Notes: generated by a model from the sequence alone, not told the origin. 64,000 nt of DNA from Streptomyces sp. 1222.5 (GCF_900105245.1 NZ_FNSZ01000001.1:3224001-3288000); one strand, 5' to 3'; shown: positions 9,589-17,797, numbered from the stretch's first letter. Numbers and translations: made by a program.

Positions 9589-9604
9589 TCTGCCGTCCTG
9601 GTGG

Positions 9605-10360
9605 TCAGCTCCAGACGTTGCCCTGGTTCTGACCGCGGGCCCCCTGCTGCCCCATGCCGAACTGGGCCGCGAGGCCCTGCCCGATCGCCGCGTTCTGCGG
9701 CGGCAGCAGCTCGCTGGGCTGCACCAGCGCGAACCCGGAGCCCATGAAGCTCAGCTCCCAGCCCTCGCCGGTGTTGCCGCGCCTGCGCCACACGCCGGAG
9801 GAATGCGTCTGCGCCTGCATCTGCACGCGCAGCCCGGTGGACCAGGCGACGATCGCGTCCGCGTCGCAGTTGACGTATTTGTCGGGCGTGACCTGCATGA
9901 GCAGCGGGGCGCCCGAGGTCATCAGCGCGACCTTGCCCCGTCCGGTGATGTTGAGCTGGTACTTCCCCGAGCCGGAGATGCCGTAGAGGCTGTCGACGGC
10001 GATGACCTCGTGGTGCAGCGAGGAGTCCATGGCGAGGACGTAGGAGCTGTCGACCGTCAGCCCGTCCTGCTCGACGTCCATGACGTGCACGTGCTGGGCG
10101 AGGTTGGCGAGGTAGACCGTGCCCTGTCCGTGACAGCGCATCAGGTCCAGGCCCTCGCCGGTGCGCGCACGCGCACGTGCCTGGTTGTTGCTGCGGTACT
10201 CGGCGTCGAACTCGACCAGCCCCTGGTAGGCGACCATGGTGCCCTTGCGGGCGAGGATGTCGTCGTGGCCCTCGAGGGTGACGCGGAGCATCTGCTTGTT
10301 CTGCAGACTCCAGCGCTCCTGGGTCTGCAGGTCGTTGTGCGCGAAAAGCGGGCTCTGCAT
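9605..10360 (-). CDS. AIM24-family protein (copy 1 of 3)
   Basis: 251 aa beginning MQSPLFAHNDLQTQERWS. The AIM24 (TIGR00266-like) double-psi beta core shows as repeated Gly-rich strands: GTMVAYQGLVEFD, GEGLDLMRCHGQGTVYLA, GSGKYQLNITGRGKVAL and the closing GSGFALVQPSE. AIM24 proteins have no established enzymatic role; in bacteria they are often linked to stress or membrane processes. It ends with an Asn/Gln/Gly tail. It lies 17 nt downstream of the second AIM24 gene on the same strand, forming a three-gene operon with the TerD fusion. Confidence 0.9.
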   Translation of the reverse strand: MQSPLFAHNDLQTQERWSLQNKQMLRVTLEGHDDILARKGTMVAYQGLVEFDAEYRSNNQARARARTGEGLDLMRCHGQGTVYLANLAQHVHVMDVEQDGLTVDSSYVLAMDSSLHHEVIAVDSLYGISGSGKYQLNITGRGKVALMTSGAPLLMQVTPDKYVNCDADAIVAWSTGLRVQMQAQTHSSGVWRRRGNTGEGWELSFMGSGFALVQPSELLPPQNAAIGQGLAAQFGMGQQGARGQNQGNVWS

Positions 10361-10377
10361 GGTGTTCTGGCTCCCCC

Positions 10378-11058
10378 TCAGCCCCGGACTCGGAGGCGGT
10401 CGGTGCTGTCCTCGCTGGGCTGGACGACGACGATGCCCTGGCCGGAGAAGGCCATCTGGTAGGCCTCGCCGCTGCCCCGGCCGATCAGCGACTGCGCCTT
10501 GAAGCTGCGCTTGCCCTTCACCTTCAGGTTCGGGGACCAGGCGACGAGCGCGTCCGGGTCGACGTACGTCTCGTCCTCGCCGCCACCGCAGTCCACGACG
10601 ATCGGTTTGCCGCGGGAGGTCAGCGCGACCCAGCCCTGCCCGGAGATCTTCGTGTTCCACAGGCCCTGCCCGGCGAACTTGGCGAGCCCCTTGACGCGCT
10701 CCACGCCCCAGGTGAGGTGGGCGTCGAAGGCGAGCAGGTTGGTGGCGTTGACGGAGATGCCGTCGCCGTTGAGGTTGATCACGACGACGTCGGCGCCGTA
10801 GTCGGCCAGGTAGAGCAGGCCGTCGCCGGAGCACTTCATCAGCGGGGCGCCCTCGCCGGTGATCCAGTCGCGGGCGATCTGGCGGACGGCCGGCGGGTTG
10901 GGCTCGTACTGGATGAAGCCTTCGTAGGCGACCATCGACCCCACGCGCGCGAGGAGGTCGTTCCCGGTCTGCATGGCGACCTTCAGCATGTGGTTGCCGT
11001 GGTTCTCCATGCGGGCGGTGACGGGTGCGGGGGCGTAGCCCGCGAGCGGCTGGTTCAT
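10378..11058 (-). CDS. AIM24-family protein (copy 2 of 3)
   Basis: 226 aa. It shows the same fold signature as its neighbours: MLKVAMQTGNDLLARVGSMV, APLMKCSGDGLLYLAD, GLWNTKISGQGWVAL and GQGIVVVQPSED. It lacks the TerD domain and proline-rich linker of the upstream fusion and the Gln-rich tail of copy 1. The gene starts 11 nt after the stop of the TerD–AIM24 gene. The three paralogous domains are clearly diverged, which suggests an old duplication and possibly a hetero-oligomer. Function unknown. Confidence 0.9.
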   Translation of the reverse strand: MNQPLAGYAPAPVTARMENHGNHMLKVAMQTGNDLLARVGSMVAYEGFIQYEPNPPAVRQIARDWITGEGAPLMKCSGDGLLYLADYGADVVVINLNGDGISVNATNLLAFDAHLTWGVERVKGLAKFAGQGLWNTKISGQGWVALTSRGKPIVVDCGGGEDETYVDPDALVAWSPNLKVKGKRSFKAQSLIGRGSGEAYQMAFSGQGIVVVQPSEDSTDRLRVRG

Positions 11059-11069
11059 GACGGGCTCCC

Positions 11070-12728
11070 TCAGACCTCGTACGGCTGGACCACGATGAAG
11101 TTGCCGGGCGCGCCCCGGAACTGCAGGTTGACGCTCTCGCCGGTGTCGCCCGGGTAGGCGTTGCGGCGCATGCGGACCTGGCTGGAGACGATCACCTGGG
11201 AGGCGGCCGACCAGGCGACGACCGCGTTGCAGTCGGCGAAGGTGGTCGGCGTGACCGGCAGGACCACGGGTGTGCCGTGCGTCTTGACGACGATCGTGCC
11301 GGTGCCCTGGAACTGCATGGTGAACAGCGCGCCGCCCGGGATGCCGTGTCCCTCGACGCGGCGGACCTCGTACTGGAGGCTCTCGTCGAAGGCGAGGACG
11401 TTCTCCGCGGACACGCAGATCGCGTCGCCCTGGAGCTCGACCGGGTGCAGGTGGGTGGAGTTCTCCGCGAGGAACACCTGGCCCTGGCCGGTGCAGCGCA
11501 TCAGCTGCATCTCCTGGCCGGTGGCGTTGCCGACGAGCCGCCCGGCGAAGCCGGCGCCCTTGTAGCTGAAGTCGACCTTGCCCTGGTAGAGCACCATGCT
11601 GCCCTGCCGAGCGAGCACAGGCTGTCCGCCGACGCCGAGGTCGACGCGGATGAGCTTCTTGTTCTGCTGCGTCCAGCGCTGCCCGGTCGGCGTCTCCTTG
11701 AACGCCTGGAGCGCGGCCGTGACACCGGCACCGCCCTGGGGCGCGCCCTGCGGCACTCCGTAGGGGGCGGTCTGCTGACCGGGGACCTGACCGTAGCCCG
11801 GCGGCATGGGAGCGGTCGGCTGGCCGCCGTAGGAGGGCGGCTGCTGGCCGTACCCGGGAGGCATGGGCGCGCCGGGCTGACCACCGTAGGGCGGCTGCTG
11901 GGGCGGCTGGCCGTAGGGCGCGGGCGCCGGGGCCGGGGGCGGCACGGTGCCGCCGGGGGGCTGGTGCAGCGGGGCGATGACCGTCGGCGCGCCGTGCATG
12001 TTCGGTGCGGGTGCCGGGGCCGGCGGCGGGGTGTGCCCGGGCGGCGGCGCGAAGCCCTGTGCGGCGGGCTGGGGCGCGGGGGCCGGGGCGGGCTGGGGCG
12101 CGGGGGCGGCCGGAGCGCCGAACGAGGGCGGTGCGGCGGCCTGGGCGGGCGGGGCGAAGCCGGGCGCCGCGCCGGACTGCGGGGCGGCCGGCGCCTCCTC
12201 CTCCAGCACCTCGCCGCCGAAGTTCTTCAGCAGCGCGTCCAGGCCGCCGTCGAAGCCCTGGCCGACGGCCGCGAACCGCCAGCCGTCCTTGAAGTAGAAG
12301 TCGCCGAGCATCACGGCGCGCTCGGTGGAGAACTCCGCGCCGCTGAACGAGTAGCGGGCGACCTCCTCACCGCCCGCCACGATGCGCAGGTATCCGGGGG
12401 CGATCTGCGACATCTGCCCGGCGCCGTCGAGGGTCGCCGTGAAGGACAGCTTGCGGATCTGGGAGGGGATGCCGTCGAGCGTTACCCGGAAGGACTCCGT
12501 GTCGCCCGCCTGGGCACCCAGCAGTTGGACGGACTCCTCCGGGGTCTTCGGCTGGTTGAAGAAGACGAAGTACCGGTCGTCCGACAGGCGCTCGTCGGCG
12601 TCCAGACCGAAGCAGCTGATGTCGAAGGTCAGTCCGGGGCCGGTGATCTGCACGCCTACGTACAGATCCGTGCCCGCCGTGAGGTCACTGATCCTGGCCT
12701 TGTGGCCGCGTTGGAATTCCCTGGCCAT
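11070..12728 (-). CDS. TerD–AIM24 fusion protein with Pro-rich linker
   Basis: 552 aa. Residues 1–170 are a TerD/CABP-type domain (calcium-binding-like core DISCFGLDADERLSDDRYFV, closing FYFKDGWRFAAVGQGFDGGL). Residues about 175–330 are a low-complexity Pro/Ala/Gly linker with PPGYGQ-type repeats. Residues about 335–552 are an AIM24 domain (RVDLGVGGQPVLARQGSM, MRCTGQGQVFLAENSTH, ending FIVVQPYEV). TerD domains belong to calcium-dependent tellurite/stress systems usually associated with the membrane. It is the first gene of a three-gene AIM24 operon. The fusion physically ties TerD to AIM24; role unknown. Confidence 0.93.
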   Translation of the reverse strand: MAREFQRGHKARISDLTAGTDLYVGVQITGPGLTFDISCFGLDADERLSDDRYFVFFNQPKTPEESVQLLGAQAGDTESFRVTLDGIPSQIRKLSFTATLDGAGQMSQIAPGYLRIVAGGEEVARYSFSGAEFSTERAVMLGDFYFKDGWRFAAVGQGFDGGLDALLKNFGGEVLEEEAPAAPQSGAAPGFAPPAQAAAPPSFGAPAAPAPQPAPAPAPQPAAQGFAPPPGHTPPPAPAPAPNMHGAPTVIAPLHQPPGGTVPPPAPAPAPYGQPPQQPPYGGQPGAPMPPGYGQQPPSYGGQPTAPMPPGYGQVPGQQTAPYGVPQGAPQGGAGVTAALQAFKETPTGQRWTQQNKKLIRVDLGVGGQPVLARQGSMVLYQGKVDFSYKGAGFAGRLVGNATGQEMQLMRCTGQGQVFLAENSTHLHPVELQGDAICVSAENVLAFDESLQYEVRRVEGHGIPGGALFTMQFQGTGTIVVKTHGTPVVLPVTPTTFADCNAVVAWSAASQVIVSSQVRMRRNAYPGDTGESVNLQFRGAPGNFIVVQPYEV

Positions 12729-12875
12729 GCGTTACGACCGTCCCCCATCCCGAATGCGAGTGCGTCGCGCCAGGCTAACGGCAATGGCCGACATCGGCCC
12801 CGGTCGGGCCCGGTCGGTACAGACCCGGTACACAATCGCACCCGACCGCTCATCCGGGCGGGCGGGCCGGGCGCC

Positions 12876-13472
12876 TCACTCGTCCCGTGCGCCGGGCAGG
12901 TGCGGGAGCCGCTGCGCGGCGACGACCCCTTCCAGGTAGCCGCGGGCGCGCTCGGTGCGCGGGTAGGCCTCCAGCAGCCGCCAGAAGTCGGGCCCGTGAC
13001 CGGGCACCAGCAGATGGGCGAGCTCGTGGCACAGGACGTAGTCGACGACGTACTCCGGCATCCCCTGAAGCCGGTGCGAGAGACGGATGCTGCCCTCGGC
13101 CGGGGTGCACGAGCCCCAACGGGTGTTCTGGTTGGTGACCCAGCGCACGGAGGCGGGCCGGGCCCGGCCGTCGAAGTACTGGGCCGACAGCCGCGCTGCG
13201 CGCTCGGCCAGCTCACCGTCACCCAGCTGCCGACGGCTCTCCTGCGCGGCGAGCTTGTCGAGCATGACGGTCACCCAGCGCTGCTCCTCCGCCTTCGACA
13301 TCCGGGCGGGGATCAGCACGACGGTGCGATCGCCCTCGCGGTACGCGGAGACGGTCCGGCGACGCCGGGCACTCCTGCGTACCTCGATCGCGCTCGCCTT
13401 CGAGCCGCCGGGCGGCTGGCTCGTCGTACTGCGCTGTGGGTTACCGGCGCGGTGCAGTGGGTCGGCGGGCAC
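12876..13472 (-). CDS. YgjP-like (M48/DUF45) zinc metallopeptidase
   Basis: 198 aa. The basic N-terminus is followed by the YgjP/DUF45 core: VTNQNTRWGSCTPAEGSIRL, then the zinc-binding HELAH motif (H149, E150, H153) within YVLCHELAHLLVPGHGPDFW, whose downstream His may be the third ligand. Such proteins are predicted cytosolic or membrane-associated metallopeptidases of unknown substrate. The GTG start at 13472 has TAACGT 6 nt upstream, consistent with a leaderless transcript. It diverges from the ThiF-like gene. Confidence 0.9.
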   Translation of the reverse strand: MPADPLHRAGNPQRSTTSQPPGGSKASAIEVRRSARRRRTVSAYREGDRTVVLIPARMSKAEEQRWVTVMLDKLAAQESRRQLGDGELAERAARLSAQYFDGRARPASVRWVTNQNTRWGSCTPAEGSIRLSHRLQGMPEYVVDYVLCHELAHLLVPGHGPDFWRLLEAYPRTERARGYLEGVVAAQRLPHLPGARDE

Positions 13473-13593
13473 GCCCCGACGTTACCCGGTGGGCAGGGCC
13501 GAAGTCCCGGCTCGGGGACGGTGGAATGTCGACGCCCCACCATGCGTCTGATTCGTACGACCGGCCCGGGTGGCCGCTTTACGGTAATTCATC

Positions 13594-13689
13594 ATGACTG
13601 ATCAGTACGACAAATACCCCACACCTGTGGACAACTTCGGGCACCCGGCGCACGGGCCGGGCATGCTGGCAGGCGTCGGCGGAGCGTGA
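13594..13689 (+). CDS. Possible 31-aa small ORF
   Basis: ATG at 13594 opens 31 codons starting MTDQYDKYPTPVDNFGHPAH, ending 57 nt before the ThiF-like gene. Third positions are G/C-rich, and TACGGT lies 8 nt upstream of the ATG, which would fit a leaderless message. No homology recognised, and it could be leader sequence of the downstream gene. Low certainty. Confidence 0.35.
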   Translation: MTDQYDKYPTPVDNFGHPAHGPGMLAGVGGA

Positions 13690-13745
13690 CCGGTTCCACC
13701 GGCGGACGGACGTTCCGGGTGTTTCTACGGATACGGGGGCAAGTC

Positions 13746-14972
13746 ATGCATCCGATGGTGAAGCCGGCGCTGCGGCGCGGCTGGCGCGACCTGAACACCG
13801 TGCAGTTCGGGATGACCCCGGCGCACGCGCTGACGCTGGGGCCGTTGGACACGGCGACGGGCGGCTTCCTGGATCTGCTCGACGGCACCCGCGGGCTGCC
13901 CCTGCTGCGCGAGGAGGGCCGCCGCACGGGCCTGCCCGACGGCCGGGTCGACGCCCTGGTGGAGCGGCTGGCCGGGGCCGGCCTGGTGGACGACGCGTGC
14001 GGCGGCGGACCGGACGCGGACGCCCTGCGCGAGAAGCGGGAGGTGCTGGGGCGGCTGCGCCCCGATCTCGCCTCGCTGAGTCTGACCACGTCCGAACCGG
14101 GCGGGGCGCTCGCCCGGCTCGCCGCCCGCCGTGCGCTGCGCGTGCAGGTGCGGGGCGCCGGCCGGGTCGGCGCGCTGCTGGCGTCGGTGCTGTCGGGCGC
14201 GGGCGTCGGCGAGGTCGACGTGCGGGACGACGGCCGCGTGGAGCCCTGGGACGTGGCACCGGGCGGCCTGCCTGCGGAGTCCGTCGGCGAGCGCCGCGAC
14301 ACGGCAGCGCGGGCCGCGGTCCGCCGCGCGGCACCGGACCGGCCGCCGCGCCGCCCCCACTCCCCCGGCTCCGGCGCCGCGGACCCCGGTCTCTCCCTGG
14401 TGATCCTCGCGCCCCGGGACGACGTGGCGGTGCACGCGCCGGATCCGCGCACCGCCGAGCCGCTCCTGGCCTCCGGGACGCCCCATCTGTACGCCGGCGT
14501 CGTGGAGGGCACGGGGGTCGTCGGGCCGCTCGTCCTGCCCGGCGAGTCGGGCTGCGCCGGCTGTCTGCACGAGGACCGCACGGACCGCGACCCGGCCTGG
14601 CCCCGGCTGATCTCCCAGTGGGGATCCGGCCGGGCCCGCCGGATCGGAGCCTGCGATCTGACCCTGGCCACGGCGGTCGCCGGACTGGCCGCGGCCCACG
14701 CCCTGGCCTTTCTCGACGGCGGATCGCCCGCCACCGCCGGGGCCCGCTGGGAGGTGTCCGCACCCGGCCTGACCTGGCATTCCCGGCCGGTTCGGCCCCA
14801 CCCGGCATGCGGCTGCGGTGCGGCGGAGAGAGGGAGGGAGAGTGGTAAAACGGAGCACTCCTCAACCGATGGACGACCACGCGCGACAATGGCGGTGCAA
14901 CGGCCGTCCGCGAAGCGACGAAGCGAAGCAGGCGCGGCGCGACCGACTGGGACCTGGAGGGCGCATGTCTGA
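13746..14972 (+). CDS. E1/ThiF-like adenylyltransferase-family protein
   Basis: 408 aa. Residues 1–100 resemble the winged-helix N-terminal region of ocin-ThiF-type proteins (GWRDLNTVQFGMTPAHAL, ALVERLAGAGLVDDA). Then comes a Rossmann-like segment (LRVQVRGAGRVGALLASVL) and a zinc-ribbon pair, CAGCLHED and HPACGCG. The usual ATP-binding arginine and catalytic cysteine of active E1 enzymes are not evident, so it may be non-catalytic. The last 45 or so residues are basic, less conserved in look, and overlap the next gene by 8 nt. ATG at 13746 was chosen with GGGGG upstream. Substrate carrier unknown. Confidence 0.82.
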   Translation: MHPMVKPALRRGWRDLNTVQFGMTPAHALTLGPLDTATGGFLDLLDGTRGLPLLREEGRRTGLPDGRVDALVERLAGAGLVDDACGGGPDADALREKREVLGRLRPDLASLSLTTSEPGGALARLAARRALRVQVRGAGRVGALLASVLSGAGVGEVDVRDDGRVEPWDVAPGGLPAESVGERRDTAARAAVRRAAPDRPPRRPHSPGSGAADPGLSLVILAPRDDVAVHAPDPRTAEPLLASGTPHLYAGVVEGTGVVGPLVLPGESGCAGCLHEDRTDRDPAWPRLISQWGSGRARRIGACDLTLATAVAGLAAAHALAFLDGGSPATAGARWEVSAPGLTWHSRPVRPHPACGCGAAERGRESGKTEHSSTDGRPRATMAVQRPSAKRRSEAGAARPTGTWRAHV

Positions 14973-16332
14973 TCTTCCCCGGAAGGCGGTCACCCGGACC
15001 GCCAAGCTCGCCGCGCTCCCGCTCGGCTTCGCCGGCCGGGCGACCTGGGGGCTGGGCAAGCGGATCGTGGGCGAGTCCGCGGAGATCGTCGGCCGTGAGC
15101 TGCAACAGCGCACGGCGGAGCAACTGTTCAAGGTGCTCGGCGAGCTCAAGGGCGGCGCGATGAAGTTCGGGCAGGCGATGTCCGTCTTCGAGTCGGCGCT
15201 GCCCGAGGAGATCGCCGGCCCCTACCGTGCGGCCCTGACCAAACTCCAGGACGCGGCGCCCCCGATGCCGACGCGCACCGTGCACACGGTGCTCGAGGAG
15301 CGCCTCGGCCCGGACTGGCGTGATCTGTTCGAGGAGTTCGAGGACAAGCCGGCGGCGGCGGCCTCGATCGGCCAGGTGCACCGCGCGGTGTGGCACGACG
15401 GCCGTGAGGTGGCCGTCAAGGTGCAGTACCCGGGGGCCGGCGAGGCCCTGCTCTCCGATCTCACACAACTGAGCCGCTTCGCACGGCTGCTGGGTCCGCT
15501 CATCCCGGGCATGGACATCAAGCCGCTGATCGCGGAGTTGAAGGACCGCGTCTCCGAGGAGCTGGACTACGCGTTGGAGGCCCAGGCCCAGACCGCGCAC
15601 GCAGACGTGTTCGCCGCCGATCCGGACGTGGTCGTCCCCGCGGTGGTGCACCAGTGCGAGCAGGTGCTGGTGACGGAGTGGATCGACGGCATCCCGCTGT
15701 CGGAGGTCATCTCCGACGGCACCCCCGAGCAGCGCGACCGGGCCGGGCAGCTCCTCGCCCGCTTCCTGTTCTCCGGGCCGGCCCGCACCGGTCTGCTGCA
15801 CGCCGACCCGCATCCGGGCAACTTCCGGCTGCTGCCCGGCGGCCCGGCCGGCGAGGACGACTGGCGGCTGGGCGTCCTGGACTTCGGCACCGTCGACCGC
15901 CTGCCCGGCGGGCTGCCCCTGCCGATCGGAGTCTCGCTGCGGCTGACGCTGGACGGGGAGGCCGAGCGGGTCTACGAACTCCTCTGCGAGGAAGGGTTCG
16001 TGAAGGAGTCCATAGAGCTCGAACCCGACGCGGTCCTCGACTACCTGCTGCCGATCATCGAGCCGGCCCGGGTGGACGCCTTCACCTTCACCCGTTCCTG
16101 GATGCGCGGTCAGGCCGCCCGCGTCGCCGACCCGCGCTCCCCCGCCTATCAGCTGGGCAAGCGGCTGAATCTGCCGCCGGCCTACCTGCTGATCCACCGG
16201 GTGACCCTCAGCACGATCGGTGTTCTGTGCCAGCTCGGCGCGACGGTCCGGCTGCGGGAGGAACTGGAGGAGTGGCTGCCGGGCTTCGTCGGCGACGACG
16301 TCTCGGCCGAGGAGGAGCCGGCGGGCGCCTGA
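14965..16332 (+). CDS. ABC1/UbiB (AarF/ADCK)-family atypical kinase
   Basis: 455 aa. Diagnostic motifs: KxGQ-type KFGQAMS (67–73), the Ala-rich nucleotide loop AAASIGQVHRAV (about 130–140), catalytic HADPHPGNF (about 278–286) and DFGTVDRL (about 309). UbiB-family members are ATPases/kinases tied to lipid or quinone metabolism; the actinobacterial member next to whiB7 is recalled as linked to macrolide tolerance in mycobacteria. Start: ATG 14965 has GGAGG 4 nt upstream. An in-frame GTG at 14842 also has a strong GGGAGG and would add 41 residues (predicted 496 aa), so the start is unsettled. It is probably co-transcribed with the ThiF-like gene. Confidence 0.92.
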   Translation: MSDLPRKAVTRTAKLAALPLGFAGRATWGLGKRIVGESAEIVGRELQQRTAEQLFKVLGELKGGAMKFGQAMSVFESALPEEIAGPYRAALTKLQDAAPPMPTRTVHTVLEERLGPDWRDLFEEFEDKPAAAASIGQVHRAVWHDGREVAVKVQYPGAGEALLSDLTQLSRFARLLGPLIPGMDIKPLIAELKDRVSEELDYALEAQAQTAHADVFAADPDVVVPAVVHQCEQVLVTEWIDGIPLSEVISDGTPEQRDRAGQLLARFLFSGPARTGLLHADPHPGNFRLLPGGPAGEDDWRLGVLDFGTVDRLPGGLPLPIGVSLRLTLDGEAERVYELLCEEGFVKESIELEPDAVLDYLLPIIEPARVDAFTFTRSWMRGQAARVADPRSPAYQLGKRLNLPPAYLLIHRVTLSTIGVLCQLGATVRLREELEEWLPGFVGDDVSAEEEPAGA

Positions 16333-16369
16333 CCGGGTGGCGTGCCCGGTGGCCGTGGCCCGGCACGCC

Positions 16370-16654
16370 TCAGCCGGTTCCGGGGCCGCCGGGCCGGCGG
16401 TGGGCGCAGTCGATCTCGTTGCCGTCGAGGTCGGTGACGTATCCGAGGTTGCCGTTGGAGTGCACGGTCACCGACCCCGGCCGCTGTTCGACCTCGAAGG
16501 GCTCGTAGGCGTGGGTCGTTCCGGACCAGGGACGGCCGCCGCTGGTGTCGACCGACCAGACCATGAAGGTCTCGCCGGGAAGCAGCCAGCGGTCGCTCCC
16601 GTACGGTTCGAGGATCAGCTCCAGCAGTTCCTCGGTGTCGTTCGTGATCCTCAT
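16370..16654 (-). CDS. Small conserved hypothetical protein
   Basis: 94 aa from ATG at 16654 (MRITNDTEELLELILEPYGS). It appears to be an all-beta fold: alternating strands LPGETFMVWSVDT, SVTVHSNGNLGYVTDLDGN and a Pro/Gly tail. ATG is preferred over an in-frame GTG at 16684 because GGTGG is spaced 5 nt before it. It converges with the kinase gene; function not recognised. Confidence 0.65.
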   Translation of the reverse strand: MRITNDTEELLELILEPYGSDRWLLPGETFMVWSVDTSGGRPWSGTTHAYEPFEVEQRPGSVTVHSNGNLGYVTDLDGNEIDCAHRRPGGPGTG

Positions 16655-16757
16655 GCGCGCCACCGGCGCATCCTGTGCCGCCACTGTTCCCCCGTCGTCG
16701 CACGGACCGTCCGGGCCGGCAGCGTACCGGTCAGGTCGCACGGTCCGGAGCGGGATC

Positions 16758-16970
16758 TCACCACCAGGACGAGTCGAGCCGTCCCTCGATCGCCCGCAGG
16801 TTCTCCCGGGAGCAGGTGTCGCAGAAGTACTGGCGGACGCCGTTCTCCACGGAGCAGGTCCAGGTGACCGGCTCGGGGCCGTCGGCGAGGGTGCCGCAGC
16901 GGGCGCACACCACGGGGCCGCGGCCGGCGGTTGAGCTGCCCTGGTCGGTGCCTCCGGGAAGACTCGTCAC
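16758..16970 (-). CDS. Small zinc-ribbon protein
   Basis: 70 aa from GTG at 16970. Two CxxC knuckles, VVCARCGT and YFCDTCSREN, are separated by about 27 residues, as in a zinc ribbon; the C-terminus is RAIEGRLDSSWW. Small zinc-ribbon proteins like this are often regulatory or structural. It is on the same strand as the wblC transcription unit but beyond that unit's terminator. No partner known. Confidence 0.72.
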   Translation of the reverse strand: MTSLPGGTDQGSSTAGRGPVVCARCGTLADGPEPVTWTCSVENGVRQYFCDTCSRENLRAIEGRLDSSWW

Positions 16971-17016
16971 CCGGCGACCATAACCCCGCGGTCGGCAGAT
17001 CGCCGCACACAACGCA

Positions 17017-17056
17017 CCGCGGGGGCCGGTCCGTTCGGCCGGACCGGCCCCCGCGG
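17017..17056 (-). terminator. Terminator of the wblC transcription unit
   Basis: Perfect 16-bp stem: CCGCGGGGGCCGGTCC at 17017–17032 and its complement at 17041–17056 with an 8-nt loop, located 53 nt past the stop of the gene coupled to wblC. Confidence 0.85.
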
Positions 17057-17108
17057 GGAATGCTTCGCCTCCCTGGGCCGGGAGGCCACCGCTGTTCAGG
17101 TGTGCTCG

Positions 17109-17432
17109 TTACTGCATGACGGCCATGGCGAGCGCGCGGCGGGCACGCAGCGAGGCGCGCTCGGCGCGGCGCTGCATCCGCTGGGCGACCGCCAGGCGCA
17201 TGGCCCGGCGTTCGCGCACGGCGTCGTGGAGTCGCTCGTGCATATGCGCACGAGCCAGGGCTTCTTGCATGAGTTGCATTTCTCGGTTCCTGTTCTGCCG
17301 CGCTTCGGTAGCGCCGGTGGAGGTGAAGTCTGTGGTCGCGGAGCCTGTGAGCTCGCTGGTGGACGGCTTCATCGGGGCCTGCTTCTTGGGGTCGTGCGTG
17401 AGGGGGCGGTCGATCGTTCCTGCGGTGTTCAT
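17109..17432 (-). CDS. Basic helical protein translationally coupled to wblC
   Basis: 107 aa. The N-terminal half is Ser/Thr-rich; the C-terminal half is a long, highly basic amphipathic helix (EALARAHMHERLHDAVRER followed by RRAMRLAVAQRMQRRAERAS). The ATG overlaps the wblC stop as ATGA, so translation is coupled. Codon third positions are G/C-rich, supporting a real gene. No family recognised. Its arginine density suggests RNA, DNA or ribosome binding, which is inference only. Because it shares the wblC attenuator, it should be antibiotic-induced if wblC is. Confidence 0.78.
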   Translation of the reverse strand: MNTAGTIDRPLTHDPKKQAPMKPSTSELTGSATTDFTSTGATEARQNRNREMQLMQEALARAHMHERLHDAVRERRAMRLAVAQRMQRRAERASLRARRALAMAVMQ

Positions 17433-17797
17433 GCCGTGACCGGGTTCTTGCGCGGACGACCACGCGGCCGCTTCCGGGCGACGACGACGCCCTGGACGAA
17501 CAGCTCGCCACCCCAGACGCCCCAGGGCTCACGCCGCTCCTTGGCGCCGGCGAGGCATGCCTCCATCAGCGGGCAGGTGCGGCAGAGGGACTTGGCGTAC
17601 TCCACGTCCGCGGGCGACTCGGCGAAGAAGACCTCCGGGTCGTAGGAGCGGCAGGGAACGGGTACGCCGAGGTTCTCGATGGCGTCGTCGAGCGCGGTGA
17701 GCGCGGTGAGGGGGATCAAGGTGGAGTCCTCCGTGAGGCCGGGCGGGGGGATCGTTTGCGAAGGCGGTACGGACGGGGCGTGCGCTTCGAGTTGCAC
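17429..17797 (-). CDS. wblC: WhiB-like iron–sulfur transcription factor WblC (WhiB7 type)
   Basis: 122 aa. Four Fe–S cysteines (C49, C72, C75, C81, the CxxC being SLCRTCP), the Wbl turn GVWGG (93–97) and a C-terminal AT-hook RPRGRPRKNP identify the WhiB7/WblC subgroup. Known role of the family: it binds the primary sigma factor and an AT-rich box to activate intrinsic antibiotic-resistance genes, including itself. GTG at 17797 gives the length of the S. coelicolor protein, with GAGGA upstream. The roughly 600-nt leader contains an upstream ORF and a terminator, so expression is controlled by attenuation as well as by its promoter. Confidence 0.97.
   Translation of the reverse strand: MQLEAHAPSVPPSQTIPPPGLTEDSTLIPLTALTALDDAIENLGVPVPCRSYDPEVFFAESPADVEYAKSLCRTCPLMEACLAGAKERREPWGVWGGELFVQGVVVARKRPRGRPRKNPVTA

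Noticed and set aside
12005..12292. Plus-strand proline-rich frame within the TerD–AIM24 linker
   Set aside because: Complementary strand of the low-complexity linker; no start signals.
13746..14972. A thiazole/oxazole-modified peptide (RiPP) cluster around the ThiF-like protein
   Set aside because: No YcaO, dehydrogenase, precursor peptide or protease typical of TOMM clusters lies nearby.
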